A DNA stretch of 64,000 nucleotides from Sulfitobacter alexandrii (GTDB taxonomy: Bacteria; Pseudomonadota; Alphaproteobacteria; Rhodobacterales; Rhodobacteraceae), in contig NZ_CP018076.1 of assembly GCF_001886735.1 (NCBI RefSeq), forward strand, positions 3,472,001 to 3,536,000, in the 5' to 3' direction. The notes beneath the pieces were generated by a model that was not told the DNA's origin, made no database searches, and saw only the letters and a list, made by a program, of their open reading frames with translations. The stretch's first letter is position 1. Each line of letters starts with the position of its first letter. Below, piece after piece: positions 35,474 through 44,753 of this stretch. The position numbers were made by a program, and so were the translations under genes.

Positions 35474-38400
35474 GGCGTGACCGTCACCTCGCCGGTATTC
35501 GTGTTGGCGCGATATTCGGGCCGGTACATGTCCTCGACCGTGGCCGCAGGGTGGTGATAGGTGCCCGGCGTTACCGCACGCACCATGTAGGCCAGCCTGA
35601 ACGGTTCCGTGCTGCCGTAGTTGACCGCCCCGATGAACCGGTCGCTGCGGAACTCGGCGTTTTCGGCTTCTGCGGTTTCCAGCCAGTCGATCCCGCCGAT
35701 CTCGCCGCCGCGCAGCAGATTGGGGTTGTCGATCTCGAACCCGGCGGGCAACGGATCGTCCACGATCAGCCGCGCGCCAACGTCCTCGAACGGCGTCACA
35801 GTTATCACCGCGACCATTCTTGTCCCCGACGCCACGGGAAAGCTGACCGGCGCGCCATCGGGGGTGAAGTAACTGCGCTCGATCGCGTAGCCGTATCCGT
35901 CCGCGGATGGCGGAACTTCGGGCACGCCGAAGGCCGTCATCGTGATGTCCACGGGTGTGCTGCTGATGTTTTCGATCACGGACAGGCCGGACTGCCGGTC
36001 GCTCAACCGCTTGATGACCGGACCGCGGGCTTCCTGGCCATCGACCCGAAGGCTCGGCACCGCATCGGGAGAGGCGAGCGCATGGGCAGCCATCACGATC
36101 TGTGCCGCTTCCTGCGTGGACAGGCGACGTTCGCCGTTCTGTACCCACGAGATCAGCGTGGCGGGCTCCACCGCGTTGCTGCCGGCCTCCGCGCTCAGCT
36201 TGAGCACGGCAGCCGTGTCGCGCAGATTGGTCCCGAAGTCGGCGCGATAGGTCCGCTCCCGATCCCGGTCGCGCAGCAGCAGCATCCCCGCGCGGCGGAA
36301 CATGGCATCGGCGCGCACCGGGTCACCGTAGGCGGCAAGCGCCGCGCCCAGCTGTGCCGCCGCCAGAGGGGTGGCAAAGTCGTTCATCTTGGTATCGGCA
36401 TAATAGCGCAGGTCGCCCATGTTCGCAGCACCTTCGCGGGCGAGCACCAACAGCGCATAAGCCACGTCCTCGCCCCCGCTGTCGAAATCCGGGGCATAGG
36501 AAATGCGGTTGCGCAAGTTGTCCATGGCAAGGCCGAACGCCTCATCGGGCACGGCGTACCCCTCGGCCCGCGCACGCGACAGGAAATCGGTGACATAGGC
36601 ATCGAGCCAGAATTCACCCGAGGCCGCCTGCCAAAGGCCGAACGCCCCGTTGCTTGCCTGACGTGTCAGCACGCGCGCGATGGCCTTGTCGATCTTGGCG
36701 CGGATACGCTCCGGCTCTCCCAGACCCGCGGCCTCGGCCATGGAGGAAAGGTACAGTAGCGGCATGGTGGAAGAGGTCACCTGTTCCGTGCAGCCGTAGG
36801 GGTAGCTGTCGAGCTGTCGCAGCAATCCCGGCACGTCGAAACGCGCCAGCGGTCCTGCCGTCAGTGTCGCCTCTCCCGTTCCGGGGCGAAGACCCGAAAA
36901 GACGTTGCCATCGAAGGTGAAGGTCTCCCCCACCCCAAGCGCGAACTTGCGGGTGATCGAGGTTTCAGGATCGTTGTCGCGCACCGGCATCGTCAGCACC
37001 TTGCGCAAGGTTGCACCATCCGGTGTCTGCAGGCTGACCGTGATCAGCGGATCGCCGATCTCCCTGCCGGTGACGGGGATCTCCACGCGCGTGGTCCCGT
37101 CGCGGGACAGGGCGATGGTGCGGGGCACCTCGCCCAACGCCACGGCTGCATCTGCCAGGACGGTCAGGGGCATGTCGCCCGGCTGCCCTTCGGCATGCAC
37201 GAATTCGAGCAACAGCCGGCTTTCGTCGCCCGGCGCGAGGAACCGGGGCAACGACGCCGTGACCACGACCGGATCGCGGGCGATCACCTCGGCGTCCGCA
37301 TCGCCTACCGCGGTGTCGGACCAGGCCACGGCCATCAGGCGGATCGTGCCGTTGAAGGACGGTTTGATGATTTCAACCTCGGCCCGGCCATCGGGCCCCA
37401 CCTGCACCGGACCGGCGAAATAGGCCATCAGCTTTTCGGTCGGCGGGGGGGATTGTATCTGCGCCCCGCCCGACGCGTCCCCGCCCGACCTGACGACGCC
37501 CATCGCGCCGTTCATGCCGTCGATCAGCCGCCCGTAGACATCGCGCATCTCGACCCCAAGCCGCCGCTGGCCGAAATAATGCCCCTCCACATCCGGCGGA
37601 TCGAAACGGGTGAGGTTCAGGATACCCTGATCCACCGCTGCAAGCGTGACGTAGGCCGTCTCTCCCGGCTGCACGCCGTCCACGAGAACCGCCGCCCGCA
37701 GGGTACCCGCCTGTCCGTCCGTCATTTCCGGCGCGTCCAGGGAGACCTGAAGTTTCTTCTTGCCCGGCACAACCGCAGCGTAGGCCAGCCCGAGACTGCG
37801 CGCGGGGTTCAATCCCGCCGACACATCCATGCCGCGAAGGACCGAGGCCGACACGTAGGCACCGCTGCCCCAGTCTTCGGTCACGGTCAGGCGCGTGGTG
37901 TTCTCCCCTGCTGTCACCGGCACGACCTTCCGTTCGATCACCCGGTTGGAAAGCACCGTCACCAGCGCGACCCCGCTGCCCTCTGCCACGAGCCTGACGT
38001 CGACAGGGTCGCCGACGGCGAATGTCTCAGCGTTCAGCGACATCCGGAGCCGGTCGGGCGTGTCCGTCTCGCCCCCGTCGCCGTACCAGCCCGAACTGAA
38101 CTTTACCGACGAGACAGCGTAGTTCGCACTGGCGTGTTCGACGATCAGTTCATACTCGCCCCATTCCGTCGGAGCGCTGATCTGAACGGGTTCGGCACCC
38201 AGGCTGGCCTCTCCCGTCTCGGTGCGGATGCGGCGGACCGTGGGCTCCCACTGCCAGTCGCCGTACTGCTGGTACCACTGGTAGCGCGTTTCGATCCTGT
38301 TCACCGTCCAGCGGATCTGCATCGGCGTGGCATCGCCCGCTGGCGTGACGGCGACCAGATCGAAGCTGGCATCGGCCCCTTCCGGCAACGTGCCTTCGAA

Positions 38401-40908
38401 ACGCGGCCTGATGCCGATCATGGTCGCCTCTGGTGCGATCGCCTGCGTCAGGCGCCGCTCCACCGGGCGGCCCGACCCTTCGGAGACCTGTACGATGATC
38501 TCGGCTTCCAGCGGCAGGCCCGGGTCTTCTTCCAGCGGGGGGAAGCTCAGTGGCAGCACCGCCTTACCCGCGGCGTCGGTCACGGCATCGTCGAGCGCTG
38601 ACGTCCGGGTGCCGAAGGACAGATCGTGAGGACCGAAGAGGTAGCCGTCCCAGCCCGGCAAGGACCGCTTGGCACGCAGACGCAGGTCGCCGCGCACCGG
38701 CAGATCGGCACCCGGGGCGCCGAACAGGTAACGAACGCCGACCTGCAGGGGTGGCGTGCTGCCTAGGCGCAGGGGCGCGTCGGGGAGCGTCAGCTCGAAA
38801 TCCAGCCTCTCCGGCAGGAAATCCTCTACCAGCACGGTCTGACTGGCCAGCGGGGGGGCGTCGACGTCCGACATGATATCGATCCGCCAGACTCCGCGCG
38901 GGACGTCTGCGCCAAGCGGGAGGGCGAAGACATGCCCACCTGCCTTCGGATCCTGGCTGAGCGTGCGGCTGTATTCCACGCCATCGGGCCGCCTCAGAAT
39001 CGCCGTGACGGGCAGGCCGGTCACCGCAGCGGCCTTGCCATCCCGGGTGAGCGCCGTGGCGTAGATCGTCTCTCCCACTCTGTAGGCACCCCGGTCCGTT
39101 GTCAGGAAAGTATCGATGGGCGGCGCGGGCGGATTGCCCTCGACCCCCCGGTCGGAAAGGTCGAAAGCCGGGTCCGTCAGCGGAAGAAAAGCGATGTCGT
39201 CCGTGCCGTCCTCGGCCATCAGCAAAGCCGGGGCGGCGGCACCCGATCCGCGCGTCAGCCCCGCCGGAAAGGTCACGAAACCCTGATCGTCGGTTGTCGC
39301 CGTGCCCAGAACCGCGTTGGCGCGGGAGACGAGGCTGAGGGTCACACCGGCGCGCGGGGCAGCGTCGGCCAGGCGGCGCACGGCGACCTGCATCCCGTCC
39401 ACACCCGACCAGCTCGACAGCCCGAGATCGGACAGAACGAACCATTGGGTTGCCGCCGGATCATCGTAGGGATCAGCCCCCGGCACGGAGGCACTGAGCG
39501 TGTAGATGCCGGCGGGCTGATCGACGAGAACGTCACCCAACGGCAGACGCGTGGTCATGTCCTCGTTCAGCTCGCTTCGCGTCTCCCCCGTACCGCGCCA
39601 GACCTCCTGCGCAAGTTCGGTGGTGAATTGCTCGGCCTCGTACTGGCTGAGCGGTCGGCCGAAATAGTTCTCGCGGATGGTTCGTACGAGATTGCGGTCG
39701 CTCACCCGATGCAGGACAAGGTCCAGCTTGGTCACGTTGACGGTTTCGACCGGAAGCGCCGCATCGGCAGCGCGGGGCAGCACGTAGGCGCGGCCCGGAA
39801 AACGGACAAGGGGATCGCGGTCACGCACGTAAAGCGCGAGGCGCACATCCTTGTGCAGTGTCTCGCCGCTTTGCGCCGGCAGCCCCGCGCGAAACGTCAT
39901 GTCGTAGCGGGCACCGTGTTCCACACCGTCGATGCACAGCTGGTTGTCGTCCGCCTGCACCACGAGCCCGCGCCCGTCCGTACGGACAAAGGGTTCGTAA
40001 TCCTGTCCAGCCTGGATCAGCGGCTCCGAGAACTCGGCACAGATGCGCGGAGCGGCGGCGTTGTTGTCGATCCGGTGCTCGGTGATGCGGAACCCGTACT
40101 TGCCGATTGCCTCGTCCAACGCGATTTCCAGGTCGTCCCGCGGCGCCTTTTCCAGCGCAAGGCGCAGCGCCGGGATCATGTCGCGACCACGTCGGTTTTC
40201 CTCAAGCGCCTCTGCCAGCACGCTCAGGGACTCCGCTTGCAGCGCGGGGGAGCCGGCCCTCAGGTAGGCATTGGTCGCGGCCCGAAGGGCGACACGCTTG
40301 CGCTCGACCTCTTCGGTGCCGCGCACCTGCCCAGCCCGGTCGAGCGACAGCCGCGCCATCCGTACCCAAAGATCAGCCCGGTCCGTCGCCGCGACCGCTT
40401 TGCCGGCCCAGCCCAGCGCGCGTTCCGTGTCGCCGGACTGCTCGGCGGCCGTCATCGCGGCAATCAGGTCATCGACCGTCTCCGACCCGAAAGAGAAACG
40501 CCGGGCATTGCTGGAAACAAGGGCCGCGGCATTGTTGAGGTCGCGTTCATCCAGGAATGACAGTTCGGCGGCCCGAGACGCCGCCGCCGCGCGCACGGCA
40601 GGATCGGTCGCGATCTTGCGCGCCGACATCGCACCTTCATAGGGCTGACGGTCGGACACCGCGGACTTGGGAAAGCACGAATTGGACCGCGCGTTATAGG
40701 TAAAGGCGACACAGGCCTCCTGTGCCGAACAGGCGCGCTGGCACGCATCCTGGGTGGTGTCGAAAAGGTTGGTCAGGTCGGAGCCGTAGAAATCCACGTC
40801 GCGCGAGAACAGGAACCGGTGGTCCGGCACGGCGGATTGTGCCGACGCCTGTCCGGCCAGCACGAAGAGCATCAACAGCGACAGTCGAACGGCGCGGAAA
40901 AACGGCAT
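35470..40908 (-). CDS. Alpha-2-macroglobulin family protein (YfhM-like) with PAN domain
   Basis: A protein of 1812 residues. A signal peptide (1-25, ending QASAQ) has a plain signal peptidase I site and no lipobox Cys. An apple/PAN-like domain of four Cys follows (about 38-85, from DVDFYG to SCFPKS). Then come the MG1/MG2 macroglobulin repeats and the thioester motif CTEQ with Cys1373 in PYGCTEQVTSS, intact and thus able to trap proteases covalently. The receptor-binding-like C-terminal region ends at NTGEVTVTP. ATG 40908 has AAGGAG 6 bases upstream. It is coupled to pbpC and divergent from a hybrid kinase gene. Confidence 0.95.
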   Translation of the reverse strand: MPFFRAVRLSLLMLFVLAGQASAQSAVPDHRFLFSRDVDFYGSDLTNLFDTTQDACQRACSAQEACVAFTYNARSNSCFPKSAVSDRQPYEGAMSARKIATDPAVRAAAASRAAELSFLDERDLNNAAALVSSNARRFSFGSETVDDLIAAMTAAEQSGDTERALGWAGKAVAATDRADLWVRMARLSLDRAGQVRGTEEVERKRVALRAATNAYLRAGSPALQAESLSVLAEALEENRRGRDMIPALRLALEKAPRDDLEIALDEAIGKYGFRITEHRIDNNAAAPRICAEFSEPLIQAGQDYEPFVRTDGRGLVVQADDNQLCIDGVEHGARYDMTFRAGLPAQSGETLHKDVRLALYVRDRDPLVRFPGRAYVLPRAADAALPVETVNVTKLDLVLHRVSDRNLVRTIRENYFGRPLSQYEAEQFTTELAQEVWRGTGETRSELNEDMTTRLPLGDVLVDQPAGIYTLSASVPGADPYDDPAATQWFVLSDLGLSSWSGVDGMQVAVRRLADAAPRAGVTLSLVSRANAVLGTATTDDQGFVTFPAGLTRGSGAAAPALLMAEDGTDDIAFLPLTDPAFDLSDRGVEGNPPAPPIDTFLTTDRGAYRVGETIYATALTRDGKAAAVTGLPVTAILRRPDGVEYSRTLSQDPKAGGHVFALPLGADVPRGVWRIDIMSDVDAPPLASQTVLVEDFLPERLDFELTLPDAPLRLGSTPPLQVGVRYLFGAPGADLPVRGDLRLRAKRSLPGWDGYLFGPHDLSFGTRTSALDDAVTDAAGKAVLPLSFPPLEEDPGLPLEAEIIVQVSEGSGRPVERRLTQAIAPEATMIGIRPRFEGTLPEGADASFDLVAVTPAGDATPMQIRWTVNRIETRYQWYQQYGDWQWEPTVRRIRTETGEASLGAEPVQISAPTEWGEYELIVEHASANYAVSSVKFSSGWYGDGGETDTPDRLRMSLNAETFAVGDPVDVRLVAEGSGVALVTVLSNRVIERKVVPVTAGENTTRLTVTEDWGSGAYVSASVLRGMDVSAGLNPARSLGLAYAAVVPGKKKLQVSLDAPEMTDGQAGTLRAAVLVDGVQPGETAYVTLAAVDQGILNLTRFDPPDVEGHYFGQRRLGVEMRDVYGRLIDGMNGAMGVVRSGGDASGGAQIQSPPPTEKLMAYFAGPVQVGPDGRAEVEIIKPSFNGTIRLMAVAWSDTAVGDADAEVIARDPVVVTASLPRFLAPGDESRLLLEFVHAEGQPGDMPLTVLADAAVALGEVPRTIALSRDGTTRVEIPVTGREIGDPLITVSLQTPDGATLRKVLTMPVRDNDPETSITRKFALGVGETFTFDGNVFSGLRPGTGEATLTAGPLARFDVPGLLRQLDSYPYGCTEQVTSSTMPLLYLSSMAEAAGLGEPERIRAKIDKAIARVLTRQASNGAFGLWQAASGEFWLDAYVTDFLSRARAEGYAVPDEAFGLAMDNLRNRISYAPDFDSGGEDVAYALLVLAREGAANMGDLRYYADTKMNDFATPLAAAQLGAALAAYGDPVRADAMFRRAGMLLLRDRDRERTYRADFGTNLRDTAAVLKLSAEAGSNAVEPATLISWVQNGERRLSTQEAAQIVMAAHALASPDAVPSLRVDGQEARGPVIKRLSDRQSGLSVIENISSTPVDITMTAFGVPEVPPSADGYGYAIERSYFTPDGAPVSFPVASGTRMVAVITVTPFEDVGARLIVDDPLPAGFEIDNPNLLRGGEIGGIDWLETAEAENAEFRSDRFIGAVNYGSTEPFRLAYMVRAVTPGTYHHPAATVEDMYRPEYRANTNTGEVTVTP

Positions 40909-40931
40909 GGCAAACTCCTTTTCGAAATGCC

Positions 40932-40947
40932 GCCATGCTTGCATGGC
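40932..40947. promoter_or_regulatory. 16-bp palindrome in the A2M/kinase divergent region
   Basis: GCCATGC-TT-GCATGGC is a perfect inverted repeat 24 bases upstream of the alpha-2-macroglobulin start codon, in a 134-base divergent region. The symmetry and distance fit an operator for the A2M-pbpC operon or for the kinase gene on the other side. The factor is unknown. Confidence 0.4.
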
Positions 40948-41042
40948 ATCCGATTCCCGGCAAGGCTGCGCGTCCGTTAGCGGGATGTTCACCAAGCCCT
41001 CCCAGATTGCTCCGGACCCCAGCATTGCTCACCGGATCGCAG

Positions 41043-43208
41043 ATGAATCTTGCCAGCAAACTGACCGAGGAACGGCGGAACCGCCTCGCAGCGGAGCGGA
41101 TGCTCGAACTCAAGCAGGCCGAACTGTTCGCCGCCAACCGCAAGCTCGGACTTCACGCCCAGCAACTGTCCGAAAAGATCGTCGAGACCCGGGCGGAGGT
41201 CGAGACCATGCGCGGTGAAAACCAGCGCGTCAAATCGGATCTCTTTGCGGCCAATCGCAAGATCGCCCTGACGGAGCGGCGGCTGTGGCAATCCATCGAG
41301 ACCATCAGCGACGGGTTCGCCCTGTTCAACGGCGACAATGAACTGATCATGGCGAACCGGTCTTTCCTGTCGATCTTCGACGGGTTGGAGAGCATCGCGC
41401 CCGGCGTGAACTATGTCTCCATCCTGCAGGCCCTCACCGACGAAGGTATCGTCAACACCGAGGGTCTCTCGCCGGTCGAATGGCGGCGGATGATGACCGA
41501 GCGCCTGAACGACCCCGCACCCCGGCCCAAGGTGATCCGCCTGTGGAACGATCAGTATTTCAAGCTGGTCGACCAAAGGGGCGCCGGTGGTGATCTGGTG
41601 ACGCTCGGGCTCAACATTACGACGACGGTGAACTACGAAAGGCAGCTTGAGGAGGCCCGCGTGCGGGCGGAAAGCGCGACACGGACCAAGTCTTCGTTTC
41701 TCGCCAACATGAGCCATGAAATCCGCACGCCGATGAACGGTGTCGTGGGAATGGCGGAGGTGCTGGCCGATACCGATCTCACCGAGGAACAGCGGCTCTA
41801 TGTCGAGACGATCAGGAACTCGGGCGAAGCGTTGCTGATCATCATCAACGATGTTCTGGATTATTCGAAGATCGAGGCCATGAAGCTCGAGCTTCACCCC
41901 GAACCGTTCGACCTGGAGCGCGCGATTCACGAAGTGATGATGCTGCTTCAGCTTCAGGCACGCGAGAAGGAGCTGGATCTTCTTCTGGACTACGACATCT
42001 TCATGCCCACCCAGTTGATTGGCGATCCGGGTCGCATCCGGCAGGTGATGACGAACCTGATCGGCAATGCGGTCAAGTTCACCGCCAGCGGCCATGTCCT
42101 GATCCGGGTGACGGGCGTGCCGGGCTCGGAGGGAATGGAGAACCGGGTACACATTACCGTGGAAGATACCGGCATAGGTATTCCGAGAGACCAGCTTGCC
42201 CATGTCTTCGGTGAATTCAACCAAGTCGAGAACGAGCGCAACCGCCAATTCGACGGCACCGGTCTGGGCCTCGCCATCTGCCAGCGGCTGGTCGGCATGA
42301 TGGGAGGCCGGATATGGGTCATGTCCGACGAAGGCGCGGGCGCCTGTTTCGGCTTCGAATTGACTTTGCCGACCGGCGCAACGGGTCCGCAGGAGCCGCC
42401 GATCGCGTCACCGGCGATCAGACACGTGATGGTGGTGGACGACATTGCGACGAACCGCAACATCCTTGACCGGCAGCTCGGGCAGCTGGGCATTACCGTC
42501 ACCGCCTGCAGCAGCGGGGCGGAGGCGCTGGAGACAGTCAATGCCGGAATGGATCTGGTCCTGACCGATCACAACATGCCGGGAATGGATGGGCTTGAAC
42601 TGGCCCGCGCCTTGCGGGCGGGCGGCCATACCATGCCCATACTCATGCTCAGTTCGAACCCCGATCACGCAGAGCAGGATCCCGCCTGCGGGCTGATACA
42701 GGGCTTGCTGCAGAAGCCCGTGCCACGGGCCGAGCTGTTTGCGCGAATGGCCGAGATCGCGGGAGCAGGTCAGCGCCTGTCGGCCCCGTCCGGCCTGCGC
42801 CCTATGCGCATTCTCGCGGCGGAAGACAATCGCACGAACCAGCTTGTCTTCAGCAAGATGGTGGGGAACCTCGAGGTCGATCTCACTTTTGCCAACAACG
42901 GCGAAGAGGCCGTTCGCCTGTTCCGCGAAATCAGGCCGGACCTGATCTTCATGGATATCTCCATGCCCGGCATGGACGGCAAAGACGCTACGCAGGAGAT
43001 CCGGCGCATCGAGGAAGCCGAGGGCGGCCACGTACCGATCATCGCAATGACCGCGCACGCCATGGAAGGGGACGACAGGGGAATACTGGCCGCAGGGCTG
43101 GACCACTACCTGACCAAACCGCTGCGCAAGAGCGATATCATCGCACGTATAGAGGGAGCGATCAGGCCCGGGATGCTACCGCCGCTTTCGGGTCAGGACG
43201 TGGGATAA
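41043..43208 (+). CDS. Soluble hybrid sensor histidine kinase with two receiver domains
   Basis: A 721-residue cytoplasmic hybrid kinase. A coiled-coil N-terminus (1-75) is followed by a PAS-like region (about 78-190, ETISDGFALFNGDNELIMANR). HisKA has His225 in SHEIRTPMNGV. The HATPase domain has NLIGNAVKFT, EDTGIGIP and GTGLGLAI. Receiver 1 (about 460-575) has Asp509 in LTDHNMPGMDG, and receiver 2 (about 595-710) has Asp638 in FMDISMPGMDG; both keep the conserved Lys. No membrane helix or HPt domain is visible, so the output partner is elsewhere. It is divergent from the A2M gene and converges with yaaA (16-base overlap). Confidence 0.92.
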   Translation: MNLASKLTEERRNRLAAERMLELKQAELFAANRKLGLHAQQLSEKIVETRAEVETMRGENQRVKSDLFAANRKIALTERRLWQSIETISDGFALFNGDNELIMANRSFLSIFDGLESIAPGVNYVSILQALTDEGIVNTEGLSPVEWRRMMTERLNDPAPRPKVIRLWNDQYFKLVDQRGAGGDLVTLGLNITTTVNYERQLEEARVRAESATRTKSSFLANMSHEIRTPMNGVVGMAEVLADTDLTEEQRLYVETIRNSGEALLIIINDVLDYSKIEAMKLELHPEPFDLERAIHEVMMLLQLQAREKELDLLLDYDIFMPTQLIGDPGRIRQVMTNLIGNAVKFTASGHVLIRVTGVPGSEGMENRVHITVEDTGIGIPRDQLAHVFGEFNQVENERNRQFDGTGLGLAICQRLVGMMGGRIWVMSDEGAGACFGFELTLPTGATGPQEPPIASPAIRHVMVVDDIATNRNILDRQLGQLGITVTACSSGAEALETVNAGMDLVLTDHNMPGMDGLELARALRAGGHTMPILMLSSNPDHAEQDPACGLIQGLLQKPVPRAELFARMAEIAGAGQRLSAPSGLRPMRILAAEDNRTNQLVFSKMVGNLEVDLTFANNGEEAVRLFREIRPDLIFMDISMPGMDGKDATQEIRRIEEAEGGHVPIIAMTAHAMEGDDRGILAAGLDHYLTKPLRKSDIIARIEGAIRPGMLPPLSGQDVG

Positions 43209-43978
43209 GGCCGCACGAATACGGGCTTGTCCGGCGTCGACGCATCAGGCTGCCACGCGTAGCCACCGGTATCGAAATCGCGGATTGCCTCGGGGTCAGT
43301 GATACGCTTCTGCACGATGAAACGCGCCATGGCTCCACGTGCTTTCTTGGCGAAGAAGCTGACGATTTTCGGACCCTTGCCGTCGCCCTTGTCCTCCATG
43401 AACTGCGGCGTGATCACCCTCAGCTTCAACGCGCCGGGAGCGACCGCGCCGAAGTATTCCTGGCTGGCGCAATTCACCAGCACATCGGTGCCGATGACCT
43501 CCGCCTGGGCGTTCAACGCCTTCGACAGACCATCCCGCCAGTAGTCGTAAAGGGAGTTCCCCCTTCGTGTCTTCAGCTTGCTGCCCATTTCAAGGCGATA
43601 GGGCTGGATGGCGTCCAGCGGGCGCAACAACCCGTAAAGGCCGGAAAGGATGCGCAGGTGGTCCTGTGCCCAGGCCAGTTCGTCAGCGTCGAGACTTCCG
43701 GCCTCCAATCCCTGGTAGGTGTCGCCGGCAAAGGCCAGCGCGGCCGGACGGGTTGCTTCCGCTGCCGGTGTATCCTCAAAGGCCTGGAAACGGTCCCGGT
43801 TCAGACGGGCGAGGTCGTCGGACAGATCCATCAGGTCCTTCAACTTGCTCAACGTCAGATTGCGCGCGGTCTTTGCCAGCCGCACGGCGTCCTCCTGGAA
43901 ATCCGGCGCGGTCGTCTGCACCTCACGCGCGTCCCAGTCGAGTCTCTTTGCAGGCGAAATAACAACAAGCATCGGCAT
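43193..43978 (-). CDS. yaaA: Peroxide stress protein YaaA (UPF0246)
   Basis: A 261-residue YaaA family protein. In E. coli it lowers free intracellular iron under peroxide stress. The family marks are the N-terminal VISPAKRLDWD, FAGDTYQGLEA, LSGLYGLLRPLD, the strand NCASQEYF, and the basic patch FAKKARGAMARFI. The length is typical. The last 16 bases overlap the end of the kinase gene. It is divergent from the GST gene; a palindrome lies in the gap. Confidence 0.93.
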   Translation of the reverse strand: MPMLVVISPAKRLDWDAREVQTTAPDFQEDAVRLAKTARNLTLSKLKDLMDLSDDLARLNRDRFQAFEDTPAAEATRPAALAFAGDTYQGLEAGSLDADELAWAQDHLRILSGLYGLLRPLDAIQPYRLEMGSKLKTRRGNSLYDYWRDGLSKALNAQAEVIGTDVLVNCASQEYFGAVAPGALKLRVITPQFMEDKGDGKGPKIVSFFAKKARGAMARFIVQKRITDPEAIRDFDTGGYAWQPDASTPDKPVFVRPYPTS

Positions 43979-44069
43979 TCCTTCGTTTTCGCGCTGGACC
44001 TAGCCCGGCCTGCCCGGAAGGTCCAGAAACCGCAGGGCGTTTTTTGCGGGATGCGCCTGGGCCCTGCTG

Positions 44070-44082
44070 ACAGAAACTGTCG
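44070..44082. promoter_or_regulatory. GACAG-AAA-CTGTC inverted repeat between yaaA and the GST gene
   Basis: A perfect 5-bp inverted repeat with a 3-base centre in the 151-base divergent gap. Short sites of this shape can be regulator boxes, but it may be chance given the high GC content. Confidence 0.25.
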
Positions 44083-44129
44083 CGACCACGCGGTATCAGC
44101 GGGCATCACGCCAGCGAAAGGAAATCGGC

Positions 44130-44747
44130 ATGCTTACCTTTTACCACGGACCCCACACACGGTCCTCCCGCATCGTTCGACTACTGATCGAGATGGATAT
44201 TCTCGAGCAGGTCGATGTGCGCGTCGTCGGACTTGTCAGGCGCGGTGGCGAGGGCGCCCCGGACCCGGCGAACCCGCATCCGGAAGGCAAGGTGCCATTG
44301 CTTGTCCACGACGGCGAGATGATCCGCGAAAGCAACGCGATCATCCTGTATCTCACCGACCTGTTCGACAGTCCTCTCGGCGTACCCGTGGGTGATCCCC
44401 TGCGCGGCCCCTACCTCAGCTGGCTTGCGTACTATGGCAATGTCATGGAGCCGGTTCTGTTCTGCAGCTTTGCCGGAATCGATCATCCTGCGATGCAGGC
44501 GACCTTTCGCGGTCTCGACGAAATGTACGCGCGTCTTGCCGAGGCGCTGACCGACCGGCCCTACCTGCTGGGGGACCGGTTCAGCGCAGCGGACCTCCTG
44601 CTTGTCTCCGCCTTCACCTTCGCACCGCAACTCGTGCCAGACATTCCGGCAATCCGGAACTGGGTCGATCGGTGCGGTGACCGGCCTTCCACCGCGAAGC
44701 TCGAGCACTTCGAGAGCAGGCTGACCGGGAACAGCGCCGCGGAATAG
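44130..44747 (+). CDS. Glutathione S-transferase family protein
   Basis: A 205-residue GST-fold protein. The thioredoxin-like N-terminal domain starts LTFYHGPHTRSSRIV, with a Ser near position 12-13 in the usual catalytic place. The cis-Pro and ES motif appear as KVPLLVHDGEMIRESNAI. The C-terminal helical domain ends near residue 195, with the YLLGDRFSAADLLL capping motif. The function is probably conjugation or isomerisation of electrophiles; the class is not assigned. ATG 44130 has AAAGGA 8 bases upstream. It faces recQ tail to tail (6-base gap). Confidence 0.9.
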   Translation: MLTFYHGPHTRSSRIVRLLIEMDILEQVDVRVVGLVRRGGEGAPDPANPHPEGKVPLLVHDGEMIRESNAIILYLTDLFDSPLGVPVGDPLRGPYLSWLAYYGNVMEPVLFCSFAGIDHPAMQATFRGLDEMYARLAEALTDRPYLLGDRFSAADLLLVSAFTFAPQLVPDIPAIRNWVDRCGDRPSTAKLEHFESRLTGNSAAE

Positions 44748-44753
44748 GGGGGC

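Noticed and set aside
35473..36148. Upstream extension of pbpC
   Set aside because: It is another frame of the alpha-2-macroglobulin gene; the coupled ATG 35473 begins a normal membrane anchor.
40909..41025. Longer start of the alpha-2-macroglobulin gene
   Set aside because: ATG 40908 has AAGGAG at the right distance and begins a normal signal peptide.
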